From NCBI GenBank assembly GCA_035772785.1, contig JAOCPU010000013.1, positions 501,001 through 565,000 on the forward strand: DNA of 64,000 nucleotides, in the 5' to 3' direction. A program made the position numbers and the translations under genes. This document shows, one piece after another, positions 21,882 through 33,958 of the stretch (its first letter is position 1; every line of letters begins with the position of its first letter). The notes beneath the pieces are model-generated. The model was not told where the DNA came from, did not search any database, and saw only the letters and a program-made list of their open reading frames with translations. This DNA comes from Phlebiopsis flavidoalba (lineage: Eukaryota > Basidiomycota > Agaricomycetes > Polyporales > Phanerochaetaceae).

Positions 21882-22272
21882 TGATTGACACTCTCACTTC
21901 TCATTTCTTATCGGAAATGAGTACAAGTTATTCTTATACTGGGAGTCAGAACTCGACCAGTAGAGTGCCAGAAGACCAGACTGAAGGCTGGAGTGAGCAA
22001 CTGAATGTATTACAGCGAAGATACAGCATACTGACCTGAAGGATGGAGTGAGCAACTGAAGAGGAGCCCAAGCCAAGCCCTCAGGCATAAGACGCACCCG
22101 GGCGCTTAATCGCCCGGTGACTCGAACACTACACAAGTCTACAACTAGAGCTAGGAAAAATAGAGAGAAATACGGAGAAATCGAGGAATAATATGTAAGG
22201 GTCATAAGAGTCATGGGAAGCTGAATAAGAGCAGAGAAAGGCGTGGCATCACATACAATAGAGCAACGAACA
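21882..22272 (-). mobile_element. Putative 3' LTR of the copia element
   Basis: Reading the minus strand from the copia pol, a purine tract GGGGGGAG (22280-22273) is followed directly by TGTTCGTTGCTC, as expected for a polypurine tract and LTR start. A plausible LTR end is ...GTGTCAATCA at 21882, giving TG...CA ends. The repeated words GGAGTGAGCAACTGAA occur twice inside (about 21981 and 22044). No second LTR copy was found to the right of the element, so the far edge is inferred. Confidence 0.5.
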
Positions 22273-25200
22273 CTCCCCCCTGATGCAGCACATCTCTGCA
22301 GCATCTCACCCCCAAATCCAAGGCAATCTACTCCAAGCCCATAAGAGCTCGAAGTTCAGTGACACTTCGACACAGGCAATGCCTTAGTCAGTCAGAAGTC
22401 CGCCACCCTAGCCTCAGTGAGAACATATTCAGGAGCAATCTCTCCTCTCTCAACAACATCACACACCAGTAAAGCGCAGTTGGATTTTGTGTTTCAAGCG
22501 TCCATGATGCTCAGGGTTTTTCGCTACCAGCAAGAGCAGAGTTATTATTCATTTATAGAGCTTCGATGGTGCTTCAGAGAGATCGTAGCCAAGCTCAGTT
22601 GAGCAGATTACGCATCCAGGCAATGTCTTAGCCAGCTCCTACACGCAGCAGGATACTCCGCTTCAGTAGTTGACTGAGCAACTACTGTCTGCAACTTGGA
22701 GCTCCAGTCCACAGCTCCATTTCCCAAACTTTGAGCACGTATGCGCCAGTAGAACGCAAAGTGTCCTCATCGTCCCAGCATAGTCCAGGCATCAGAGTAT
22801 GTCACAAAAAGCTCATCTTTCCTTTGAAGGACCATATAAGTTAATCGCATGGTCGAGTGTGCCCTTGAGATACCGGAACAGATGCTTGACTGGCTTGCCA
22901 GTGCGGCTTTACCAGCTCATGGTTCGCATTGAAGCGAGCCAGCAAAGACACAGCATAAGCGATGTCAGGCCGGGTACATGTAGCCAGGTACATGAGGAGA
23001 ACATAACAACTGCACTAAGGTATGGGAACCTTTGCATGAATGCCTTATTCTCATCAGTGGGGGGCTATCAGAGGACGAAAGGCGGACCTTGGGCACCATA
23101 GGCGTCTTTACCAGGTGAGCAATCAGAGAAGCCATACCGCTCAAGCATATCAGTGATACTCTGACGCTGTGACAGCGAAATGCGGCGGTTGGGACAATCC
23201 CTAGCAATCTCTATGCCCAATAGAAACGAGGTCGGGACCAAGGGCGCGCGCAGTTTGAAAGCTGTAGAAAGCTCCTGCACTATCCAGTCAGACTCTGCAG
23301 CACTGTTGGAAGCAATTGTGATGTCGTCAATGAAGACTGGCACACCATCAGACGCACAGAGTCTCGACGATAAACGTACAGAGACACATCTAAATGCAAC
23401 CGACTGAAGCAAGCAGTTCAACAGTGTGGTAGCACGCAGAGTCTTGTTCCACACCTTTGCCCTGCCTGCTGTGAGCCCATACAATGAGTTCACTAGCATC
23501 CGAATATTGGCAAGATTACCGAAGGGGAAGCTATCTGGCTATCCGTTCATCGAGCCTTCACATTGATCAATGCCTGACAGATATATAATAGGACCAGATC
23601 AAGGTCTTTCAGAGTAGAGAGATAGCAAGCACTGTATGGAGCGTTGAGATGCGCACTGATGGAGCAAAGGTTTCAACAAAGTCATAAAAACCAGGGCGTT
23701 GTGAATAGCCTTTGGCAACCCAGCCTAGCCTTGTAACGCTCCAGCTCCCCATCAGAGAGAAACTTCTAGGGCTAAAGACCCATCTACAAACCGATGGCCT
23801 TTTTACCAGGTGGCAGAGGGCATGGAGCCCAAGTCCCATTCGCAATATGTGCTTCAATTTCGACTGCAGCTGAGCTTTCCTACTGATCTGCGTCTGAATG
23901 CTTCATAGCTTCATACCAATTGGTAGGCAGGTCGCAACTCAGAACGAGCTGCAGGCCTGGAACGAGACTGTGATGGTGCAGTGGGCCTCGAACGCTGCTC
24001 AGAACGAGCTTGAGAGCGAGGGGCAGGGTCAGGTGCAGGGATGTCTGGCTCATTCGCTGCAGGAGCAGGAGCAAGCGCAGGACCAGGGGGGGCAATAGAC
24101 GGCGGAGAAGGAGTGCGAGGCTCAGGAGGAGGAGGAACAGCAGGCACAGGGTGCGCTGCAGGCAGACCCTCCTCCCCAACACAAGGCTGCTGAGCATCTG
24201 CAGGAGACTGAGGCGAGTAAGACTCAAGTCCAGGAGGAGACGGTCTAGGAACAGGCTCCAGAGAGTGGTGGGAGTGGAAAAGAGGAAGACTGGCCCAGTC
24301 CTTCGTCCCAGGGAAGTAACGCTCGTCGAAAACAGCGCGTTCAGTGATAGTGACCTTCTTTGTATCCGGATTGTAGAACTTCCAACCCTTGTAAGGACGT
24401 GTTCCGGCGAAGACAAGGCCTCCCCTCAGAACGATGGTGGTAAACGAGCCTCAAGGAGCATAGCAGTGATGCCCTCAGCCAGAGTGCGGTTGAAACCCTC
24501 AGCAACACTATTCTGCCGAGGTCAATTGCGCACAGTGTGTTGTTGCCTCTCAATGCTATGCTCAATGCGGAAAGCGTCGAACTCCTTGCTGATGTACTCC
24601 CACATCTGTCGTCGCGCAGAGCAAGGAGCTTCTGCCCGGTCTGAGCTTCAACGTCCGCTTTGAACCGCTGGAACGCGGCAAAGGCCTCTCCCTTGGTCTT
24701 TATGAGCAAAACTGCTTTCAAACGCGAGGAGTCGTCAATGAAGGTGATCCAGTAGCGGTAACCAGAGTGTGTGCGGACAGGAAGAGGGCCATCGACATCA
24801 GAGTGGACGAGTTGGAGCGGTTTATCGCGACGATTAAGCGAGAGAGGGAATGGAGCAGCGTTCAGCTTGCCCGCAAGACCAGGCTCGTATATAGGGTCTG
24901 CAGGCTGCGATGCGCTAAGCTGCAAACCCAGTTACTGCACCACAATCAGCGAGTTTGCGCACGCCCTCGAAGAAGAAGTGCGCAAAAGGGCGGTGCTAAA
25001 GCGTTTCGTTGAGGGGCAGAGCGGAGGTGGAGGAGAGATGAGCAGATTCAAGGGAGGGCAAAACTGGTCCATGGAGGTAGGCAGTGTTGAACGCATCGAT
25101 TGTAGCGGAGAAGAGTGTAGTCTTGTCACGATCAAAGTCCATGCGGTCAGAGAAGATATGAACGTTGAAACAATGGCATTGAGTAAGGTAGCGGACAGAG

Positions 25201-25805
25201 AACAGATTCGATCCAAGCGAAGGGACACGCAAAACTCTGTGAAACTCCACTGCTTGCGCAGGATCCCCCCTGACCTCTGGAGCGAACACCACAGATCCTA
25301 CACCCTCAGAGTGGACAATGGCGTCATTGGCAAGGCGGATAGCAATGCCCGAAGGGGTGTAGTTGCGCGGCCAATGGCAATGAGGTGTCATATGAGCAGT
25401 GGCGCCTGTGTCTGCAGTCCAAAGGTGGCGCGCGGTGTGCTCTAGCGAGGTAGACGACGATAGGGAACGAGCTGTAGCCTGGCCAGCGTGCTCCAGTGGG
25501 GTGGAGGCTTGTGCAGCGGTCTCCTTGGCTGCAGCGGCGCCATTCTTGCCCTTGACACGCTGCTTGCGACATTCTGCGACCTGCTGCGCGGCGCGCTTCT
25601 TTTCGCGCTGGAAGCGATGGCAGGAAGCGATGTTGTGACCGGGGATGGTGCAGAACTCGCATGGGGTAGTCATTGGGGCATGAGAGGTCGAAGCAGAGAG
25701 CACAGAGCTGGAGCCAGGGGTGTTAGAGCGGCAGCGAAGGGATTCTTCGTGGATGAAGGCACTCTGGGGCGTGTCCTTGTTGAGTTTATCAAACCTGGGC
25801 ACTCA
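22273..25805 (-). mobile_element. Ty1/copia retrotransposon, broken gag-pol
   Basis: Domains run right to left in copia order. A zinc knuckle (CEFCTIPGHNIASCHRF, ~25650) is followed by a protease with WTADTGATAHM (~25420). The pre-integrase block (AHFFFEGVRKL, ~24980) leads to the integrase core with YRYWITFIDDSSRLKAV (~24740) and GQKLLALRDD. The C-terminal integrase end reads GWKFYNPDTKKVTI and FDERYFPGTKDW (~24330). A Pro/Arg-rich spacer (AAPAANEPDIPAPDPAP type) precedes the RT with VAKGYSQRPGF and VETFAPSVRISTL (~23700). The RT active box is PVFIDDITIAS (~23350), with SFLLGIEIARD and SLSQRQSITDMLERYG. RNase H remnants (RPDIAYAVSLLARFNANHEL) reach about 22620. Integrase before RT defines copia. 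Frames change repeatedly, so it is inactive as written. The gag N-terminus and 5' LTR were not found. Confidence 0.9.
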
Positions 25806-27721
25806 AAAAACGTCATCCGCCACTCAAGCCGTTTTGCTATTAAGTAGTGCTCTCTAGAGGGCCACCTATCTCTCTACCTGAGTACATATGCATGTTTATA
25901 CTTCAGAAGACATTATTATCTCTAGAGCATTGGCCAGCTATGGTAAGCTATTAGAGAGGCTGTGTGGAAGCTTAATGTTCACAATATTTCGAGAAGCAAT
26001 GGAAGTTGGGAGGATAACATTATATTTGATGATTTAAATGAAAGGTGGCAGCTCTGTGTGTGCTACATTTATGTTTTGTGCATCTTTTTGCTTATAGTAT
26101 TTGGCCACACATATGCTATATCCTACTCTACTCTTCTGCACGGATCCTTCATGCAAAGCAGACTCCTCACTGTGTCCAAAGGATCATCCTTGCGCAGTGG
26201 TGCCTTTTACCTTTTCCAGGGGCCTCTTGACCCTTGTTCAACTTATCTCTATTGTCGAGGTACATTGATTTCCTGGAGCATTACTAGTGATCCTGCATTT
26301 TAATTCATGATTTTGACATTTAGCATGCAATATCAATTACCACCATAATTACTTTGTGCACGCTGGCATGTGTTATTACTATAGTGGCATGCCAGACATT
26401 GTCCAAGTGGGAGAACACCACCTTGTTTGAGCGGTGTGTACTGGGGCTCTTCACAGCACAAACCCTTCATGCTTGGACTTCTGCCACTAACACCTCTCGG
26501 ATTATGCCAACACCTTTTCTCTTCTAACTGCCTCCAACTCAGATATTCTGCCTTTACCTCTCTCTAGATATGAGCAAGTACTCTACAGCTTTGTTCTCAG
26601 TGCTCTGTTATGCGACTACACTTCTCGAGACAAATCTGCTACACATCCCCCATACTGGTAATTGGAAGGATCGCTTCACTCTCGCTATTCAAGAGCGCAA
26701 TATCCGTATCCGACGCTGTGGTCAGCCGGAATGGGCTCATCATTGCAATCGACGTACCAGCAAATATATTGATGCAAGAGTGAGAGATCATAGCAAGTTA
26801 TTTCCCTTAGATAACAGCTCCTTCGCATTGTGCATTAACGTATATTTTCGCAGAGATTGACACTGCAGTTGTTATCGATGATGGCATAAACAGTTGGTCA
26901 TCCTTGTTGTGGAGATCAACACTGCTCCAACCCTCTCCTCAATACCAAAGACCGCTTTTGCCTGGGTCACTAATATCTCTTGTCTATTTGCTGCGTTGAG
27001 GGCTGATCAAGGTCATCTACGGCTCAAGAGGCATTGAAGACTTGCAACAAGACCCACTCATTGTTGCCACGCATCAAAGTGGAGTTACCAACATATGGGT
27101 AAAGTGGCATTTTCAACTGAAGGCACAGCTTCAACAAGCACAAGTAGCTCTTCCTGAAGACGCAGCAGCATGTTATATATTTCAGGCAATGACCTTTTTG
27201 AGGAGAGGAAGAAAAGATGCTATCTGCCTAACAAAGATTAGGTCAGAACCGCTACTATAATCATTCTGACTCCTTTGGCATATCTTATAGTGCCCCTAAG
27301 GCATTATACGCATTCTTCTGTTTTTCTTAACCAAGAAGAAGACATTTGAATATGAAGCCATATCTTGCCCTGCACCTGCTGCAGAGTCAATGCCCCTGCT
27401 GAGCAACTGACGCCTTCTCGGACCTCCTCTTATTTGGCTAGGAGGGCTTTTTATCCATAAAGCTATTGATGGCATGACACAAATGTCTACTTCCCTTTTC
27501 CAGGACTTGTTGGTTTACCAACAATATTTTGCCTTGCCTTTCCCAACTATTGTTACGACAATACTGTTTTTTAGAGGATGCAGTAAATACGGGCACACAT
27601 CATCATACCGCTGTCAAGATGAAGTATTGCGTGTGAGTTACCTTGGACTAAATGGCCTCTGGACCTCTCTTGCCAAAGCACAGCAATTGTAATGGTCATT
27701 TGTTCCTTTCTTACAAGCACC
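25806..27721. other. Anonymous sequence with three short ORFs; possible old gag-like fragment
   Basis: Plus ORFs at 26570-26860, 27042-27260 and 27474-27692 lie in different frames. The last contains GCSKYGHTSSYRC, which resembles a retroelement CCHC knuckle with its first Cys displaced. The middle one has a Gln/Ala-rich helical stretch. These could be pieces of one decayed retroelement gag, but the case is weak. Nothing else is recognised. Confidence 0.3.
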
Positions 27722-28383
27722 CTGCACCATTATTGAATGGCACAAAATAAGAACAGCCAAGAATAAGAATAACAGAATATAATAAAATAGGAATATATTA
27801 ATACTTGGATAAAGACTTTATATAATATCTGTAGCTTGGACTGTTAGTAATAAATATTAGCCTACAATAGACATCATATGTAATAATCATCATGTAATAT
27901 AGTACAGCAAGAGTAGGCAAAGGAAATACTTTGTAAGGCTTTGAACAAGAAGTTTTGTCAGCCATTACCAATATTTTCACAAAAGCTTTACCAATCTGCT
28001 GAGTAATCAGGCTTCCACTGGCTGGCTAATATAGCTTATCACAACTGCTTACCAAGCAGACTGAATCCAGAGCAAGACATTTCTGCTATTGGGTAACAGG
28101 CAATTTGAAGCAAGCACTTGTTGCTACAACAAAACATAGCCAAGTGTTCTAAAATAATTGTTACCAATCTCAACATTAATCGTTATGGGACAAAAGATAT
28201 AGAAGAAGCTTAGGCAAACTCACAATAAGTACAACTCAGAGTTCAGAAGACCCCAGCATAGAGGCCCAGAGCACGGTATATTTGCAACAGACAGCAACTG
28301 AGATTACTTGCAAGTTATAAGTTTTATTTGTATTATCCAAGCATTAAATATAGTACCCACAAGTTTCTAAAGCATATTTAGAT
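27722..28383 (+). repeat. Left copy of a ~640-bp direct repeat, candidate 5' LTR of the gypsy element
   Basis: It is collinear with 44671-45310 in the same orientation. Shared landmarks are CATTATTGAATGGCACAAAA, ATTAGCCTACAAT, TGTAATATAGTACAG, GTAATCAGGCTT, GCAAGCACTTGTT, TTGCAACAGACAGCAACTGA and CCCACAAGTTTC. The pair brackets the Ty3/gypsy coding sequence and shares its strand, as LTRs would. However, I could not see clean TG...CA ends, a primer-binding site or a target duplication. The right copy lies 2.3 kb beyond the integrase, so this could also be an unrelated dispersed repeat. Confidence 0.5.
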
Positions 28384-31300
28384 ATATCACACTTTATTAG
28401 GCTAGGCAGCTTTTGATTTGTGAGAGGCATAAGATCTCTTGAGGCAGTGCATAGAGTTTTTACCTATTATTAGCCAAAAGCCTTTTCACAAAAGGCAGTA
28501 AAAGGGCTTAATATTGTTACACCTGACAGTACTTTCACTTCGAGGAAGCAAATCCGGAATATTTCCAAAACGGAGGTATTGGCTTCCGCTGGTATACACC
28601 GAAACTCATACTACTTAATTTTGAATGCATCTCATTTTAAAACAAAACACTACACACTTTACAATAGGAATCAAACTTCTCATACACGATTGACTGTGTG
28701 ACAGGCAGAAAAAATCAACTGCTAAAGAATTTGATAAGTAGGAGTTACAAATTCCTATTTTGGAAACAGCATTAGTAAGCAATCATCATGCTCACTAGCA
28801 TATACGGTATTACCAAGAATTAAGGATTTTTGACTACAAACAAACTGTGATAGCCTGATATAAAGGCCTAGTGAACTACAGCAAAAAAACCTACCTTTGG
28901 GTCTGGTTTACATACAAGCATTTCCAGCTCACACAAGTTCTAGTAACCAGAGATTTTTATTTTCTGGCACAATATCTCTGGAGTCCACCGCAAAGGGAGT
29001 TTTTAGCAATACACTTGTGGCAGAAGCATTTTATTGATTGAATATTAATTACTCATAATGTATGGGCTCTGGTAGCAGTAGCATATCAGAAATTACAGCC
29101 CCTACCACTGAGTTGAGTTCTCTTTTAGTATCAGTTGGAAAAGAAATCAGCAACATTACAAATACAAATACATTAAACCACCAAAACTACAATGAATATT
29201 ATATCAGAAATCAATAAAAATGGAATACCTCAAGCAGATTTTCATACAGAACATCTGGAAAATAGTATACCCAGAGAAGAGTCTTTATTGAGCGCTACAA
29301 ATGTTTGGAATACAGTTCCAACAGTCTGCCGATAGTAGGACAGAAAGAAGCACCAAGAAAATTCAAAGGAAAATCATAAGATGTTGAATTGTTTATTAAA
29401 CATTATGAGCATTCCTGTAAACAGAGAGGAGTTTGATAACGATGTCAACATAGTAGAGAACGTTATGCAATATTGCAGTCAAAACATGTGGGATTGGATA
29501 GAAAGCTTAAGCAGTTATGCTGATTTGTCATAGCTGGGCTTGAAAAGAGAAATTCTCTTAGCCTATATAATGCAAAGCGTGAACACCAACTATACACACT
29601 AGCAGACTTAAAAGGGTATGTCAAGAAATGCCCCAAAGAACCATTGATTAAAAAGAAGTCCACATGGTTCCGTTATAAGCAAAAATTTCTGACCATTTCT
29701 AGGTGGCTTAGACAAAAGCTGGAAAATTAAACAGTAAAGACTAGGAGCAACTGTATCTCTGGCATCCCTAACCATTACCTGGAAAGCCTATTTAAAATGG
29801 AAGACATTGATGAGGCAGCTGCATAACTGCTTTGCTATTACCGATTTGACAAAGAACAATATACCTCTGATGCAAATCAAATGGATTCAGACAATTGGTC
29901 TAGTAACAAGGAAGACAGTGATGATTCAGACTATGACTCCAATGGTTCTGATTATAATACCAAGAGACTCATGAAGCATAAGCAAAAGAAGGCCAAAAGA
30001 ACTACAAAACATTTTGAAACAAGTAAAACAAAGAAGACCTTAAAAGCCTACTCTGACTTTGAAGACGAAGACTTTGAAATACTACTATGAATCAAAAGAA
30101 GTATAATCTAGAAAAAGAAAGAGACGGAGCTTGAAGTTGGTGAATTAATCAACAAGTTGAGCCAAATGAGTATACATGATAGCAAACTAGGCTGGGATAT
30201 TGATGAAAGCATGCTTGCTTGACCCAAATGTTTCCAACATATTTGAAAGTTTACAGCAACTATGAACAGGCCAGGCCTATAATATTATGCCTGCGGAGAA
30301 AATGGATAGACTGCCACACAATGTGCAAAGATTAATGAACTAATATTGCAAGGATTAATCATGAGAGAGCTCGGAAGTAACCGTTTGCTTTGGCAAAATA
30401 GAGAAGCAATCCAACGAGCTTCACATGATAAAACAATCCTTCAAGCAATCAACCAAATTAGAGGAGCCCAGTCAAAATTACATTGCAATTGACAGCTACT
30501 CTGATGAGGAATATTTTGAATATAGCAAAAAACAGATAGCAAAGCAGAGGCATTGGTAGCCTACTACTCTACATCAGAAGAGGACATTTACAACAATGAT
30601 TATATGATGACTACAATGTTTACCTAGTCCTCCTCCAAAGCAGCATAACTGGACAAAATCAGCAACGACAGCGCTTTGAAGGAGTTAAAGTGCCGACGTG
30701 CCAGGAAATTTCAAACAAGCAATCAGAAGGCCGCAGCAAGCCCATAAACAAGAAAAAAGGTTCAAGGGTTGATTTTCCGTTCCAGTAGCTCAGCCTAAAC
30801 CAGCCAAACAACCATCAGAAATCCCAGCTGCACAATATCCATTCAAAAGCAAACCCGGCCCAGCGGCAAGTACACTTTGATCCATACGATAGTGACCAAA
30901 TAATGAAAGATCCATCAGAATCTTCTAAGCAAGCCACGCCCGCTGCAAAAAAGACTGAGAAGAACAAGGAAAACATAACAGAAAGGAAGTCTGCAACAAA
31001 GACCAACAACAAATGACGTATGCCATGACTGTCAAAACTTCAAACTTTAACAGACCTGAACAAGATCTTCAAGAAAAGTAATGGAAACTTCTGTTTCTCT
31101 ACCAATCGGAGAATTGATTGGACTATCAAAGCCGTTAAGTTCAATCATGCAAGAGGCTATCAAGCTGAAACAGTCAAAGCAAATGGTAGCCTCTGCATTA
31201 ATTGCACCCTTACGGGGTACTCTGATTAAGTTTGATATCAACTGTAACGGTGAACCTATTACAGCAATAGTAGATACCGGATCACAGTTAAATATAATCC

Positions 31301-32760
31301 ATAAAAATATCTTCTTGCAAGACATTGTGAAATAACCAAGAGATCACTAGGATCGTCACTGTGAATGATGCTAAAGGAGGTGAAGGGCAACTCACTGGAT
31401 GTGTAAGCAATATACCATTCATGTGTGGAACTATAACTACTCCAGCCATGTGCTGGGTCGGTGAAATAAACTCCGTTCCAACTTCTTTTAGGGCGACCCT
31501 GGCAACGAGGCATTTCATATCAATCGATGAACGTGCTGAAGGAACTCTCCTCCTATTCAAAAACCCACGCTCACCAGAGACCGTACAGTATAAATTGTTG
31601 GTCGTAAGCGAAGACAACTACGAGCACATGAAGCGAATTAACGACTATCTTTCGAAGGTTGCGCAAGCAAATACGGAAACAATGAACTCACGGATGCATG
31701 ACTATTATGCCCAAACAGCTTGGCAACCACTGGTAACATGCTTCTGGGAAAGTGAAGTAGAGCCTAAGTAGCCCTCGGCTTTTATTGAGGAATGGTCAGA
31801 CTCTGATGAAGCTAACACGACAGCAATTGAGAAATCTTCTGAGAATTCTTACCAAGACGATAAGCTGACTGAAAATCATTACCTAATGAGAACCAATGAC
31901 TCAGTAGAACTTAATTGGCCAAAATGGAGATATCAGTTTCCCAGACACACGGGCCCTAAATAGGATGAATGATTTGGCAAGCGGATATTTCTCGGAAATT
32001 CAGAATAATATACTCAGCTGTTCAAATAGGATTCAGAAGTTAGAAGCCAATTCTGGACCAATTCGCCAAATAGACCGGATTGGCGATATGGTTGAAAACT
32101 ATAGGCCTTTTATGAAAAATGAGTTTGACTCCTATTAACCTCGCATTAGAAACCTACAACAATTACGAAGGGCTCAAGGAATTATTTACTACATTTACCC
32201 ACCCAGTACTTGTGGGACACCAGCACCAAACTATGACTGATGAAATAACACATTAAGAAATTCCACCAAATAATGATTCCACATATTGGGATTCAATTGA
32301 GGAATTAGAATGTAACTGGGACAAAAACTGCATTGAGGAAAGTATCATGGTAGCATTTGCCCTCATACCATCCTCCATCACCTAGTACTATTCCGGAGAC
32401 CCCAGAGCATATTATCAACCCAGCAGTACACTCAACCAACAATGCATCGCTCGAAGTCAAAGTTTCAAGTAATTTTCGAATTTCCAGTAATAAATGAGGA
32501 TGCATTAGAAGAATCTCAAGCTCAGCAACTATTAGACCATTCAGAAACGCCCAAAACGCCCTCTATAAGCAAAGAAAAGGAGAGGATATCTCTGAGCAGG
32601 ACTCAGAGGAAGAAAATTGGGGACTAACTGAATTTTTAATTACAGGACCGCCTAGTTATTCAGAGTCTGGACCTCTGGAAAAAATTTCTGCAGACAGCCT
32701 AAGAGATTGAGGCCCTAAAGTGGGACCCAGAAGCACCGCCGCCAGACAGTGGGGAAATGA
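28384..32760 (+). mobile_element. Ty3/gypsy retrotransposon, 5' half: leader, gag, protease
   Basis: Gag starts near 29059 (MGSGSSSISEIT...). The conserved Agaricomycete gypsy gag block follows at about 29350-29640: FKGKS, ELFIKHYEHSCKQRG, NVMQYCSQNMWDWIESL and YVKKCPKEPLIKKK. An acidic tail (EDSDDSDYDSNGSDYNTKR, 29881-30090) precedes a decayed zinc knuckle near 30290 (ACGENG, stop, TATQC). The protease lies at 31081-31335 with AIVDTGSQLNII. A frameshift at about 31330 moves the rest of the domain to another frame (31361-31771, GTITTPAMCWVGEI). Several in-frame stops show that the copy is dead. Beyond 31771 a low-complexity acidic region continues to about 32760, where unrelated sequence begins. 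Confidence 0.8.
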
Positions 32761-33958
32761 CTACCTAAAACAGCAACAAACACGTCACACGGTCAGCAAG
32801 AAAGAAGCTGCGAAGAACAAATAGGAAGAACTCACCGCTGTGCCATGAGGTTATCAGACGCAACACATCGCGACAACAGCGCGCATGTGACGGATACGAC
32901 CAAAATATGTTGGATCCGTTTGGAGTAAGAAGTCTTTGTCTTTGCCCAGTACTAATAGGATCTGTAAATGAGTTCATCCGCATAAGTAATACACAAAGAA
33001 ATACGGATCTAGAGGACTTACCAGAGCCTGAGGTCTCTGTTCTGGGACAGCTTCTCTTTGCGCATGCCCGGTCAATGAATGGACATCTTCGCGTAAGCCT
33101 AGCCTCTTGAAGGATTTTGCGTCCGAAAGACGAGAAGAGGAAGAAGACGAGGAGCTCTTGGGGCTCTCCCGGGAGCGAATTGACTCACCTAGCAAAAGAA
33201 CCGGTCTAGACAGAAGAGTGGAACCTATAAGAAGGACCTGGGGCAGTCGATATCGACCCAGGTTTTTTACTTAGTTCTTGTCCCTCTGCTACAAAAGCTT
33301 GTTTGCGCACCTGAAATTCACTATTCGACTCAATTCCCACTGCTCTACACCCCCTTCTATCTCGTCATGAAGATCGCCTTCTGCGTCATGTGCCGTGCAG
33401 TGTCGAGCACGCACTAGAGAGTCCCTTGAGCAGCCAGCTCAAGAAAACATTTGGAGTACCTGGCACAATTGGCGAGTCAACCGAGCATTGGAGGACTATA
33501 AGAAAGAAAAAGATTATAAGTTCACGCCATTAATTTTGTCAGAACCCTATCCCGCCCTATTTGCTATTGGAGACCACACTCACCGGTCCAGACGACGAAC
33601 ACACCTATAACCACCTCCTTCTTAAAGCCACAATCTTCGTGGCCTACCACACTCACATCCAACTGGCCCACATTGGTGGCCGGGCCATTTTTTGTCTCCT
33701 TCATATTCCCCAGGATCCCAGACGGCGACAGACTACATGCCTTGAGCATTGACTGGTTCGACAATGGTCGCCAAAACATCGCCGCTCTTGCACCTATTGT
33801 TCGTGCTTGGCCGGACCATTGCCGTATTGGTGTTCCAAAGAGGTGCCGATAGATGTCAATGAAGACGAGAAGGACAACAAGGAAGAGAAGGAGATGGATA
33901 AGGATAAGGACGGAGGATGGGGTTTGCAGGACAACAGGTGGGGAAATACTCACCAGAC
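32761..33958 (+). pseudogene. GC-richer gene-like fragment inside the gypsy element
   Basis: Base composition and CpG content change here compared with the gypsy sequence on both sides of the insertion. Open stretches at 33395-33610 and 33561-33752 (WHNWRVNRALEDYKKEKDY; TYNHLLLKATIFVAYHTH) and a charged run near 33860-33920 (KEEKEMDKDKDGG) read like parts of one protein with a frameshift between them. The family is not recognised. The segment stops at the left end of a family-C element and may continue beyond it at 36364. Confidence 0.35.

Noticed and set aside
24010..24663. 217-codon plus-strand Arg-rich ORF
   Set aside because: It is antisense to the copia integrase C-terminus and Pro-rich spacer, whose motifs are clear on the minus strand.
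27474..27692. Functional zinc-knuckle protein
   Set aside because: GCSKYGHTSSYRC lacks a correctly spaced first Cys, the ORF is short, and its neighbours are out of frame. It is at best a gag relic.
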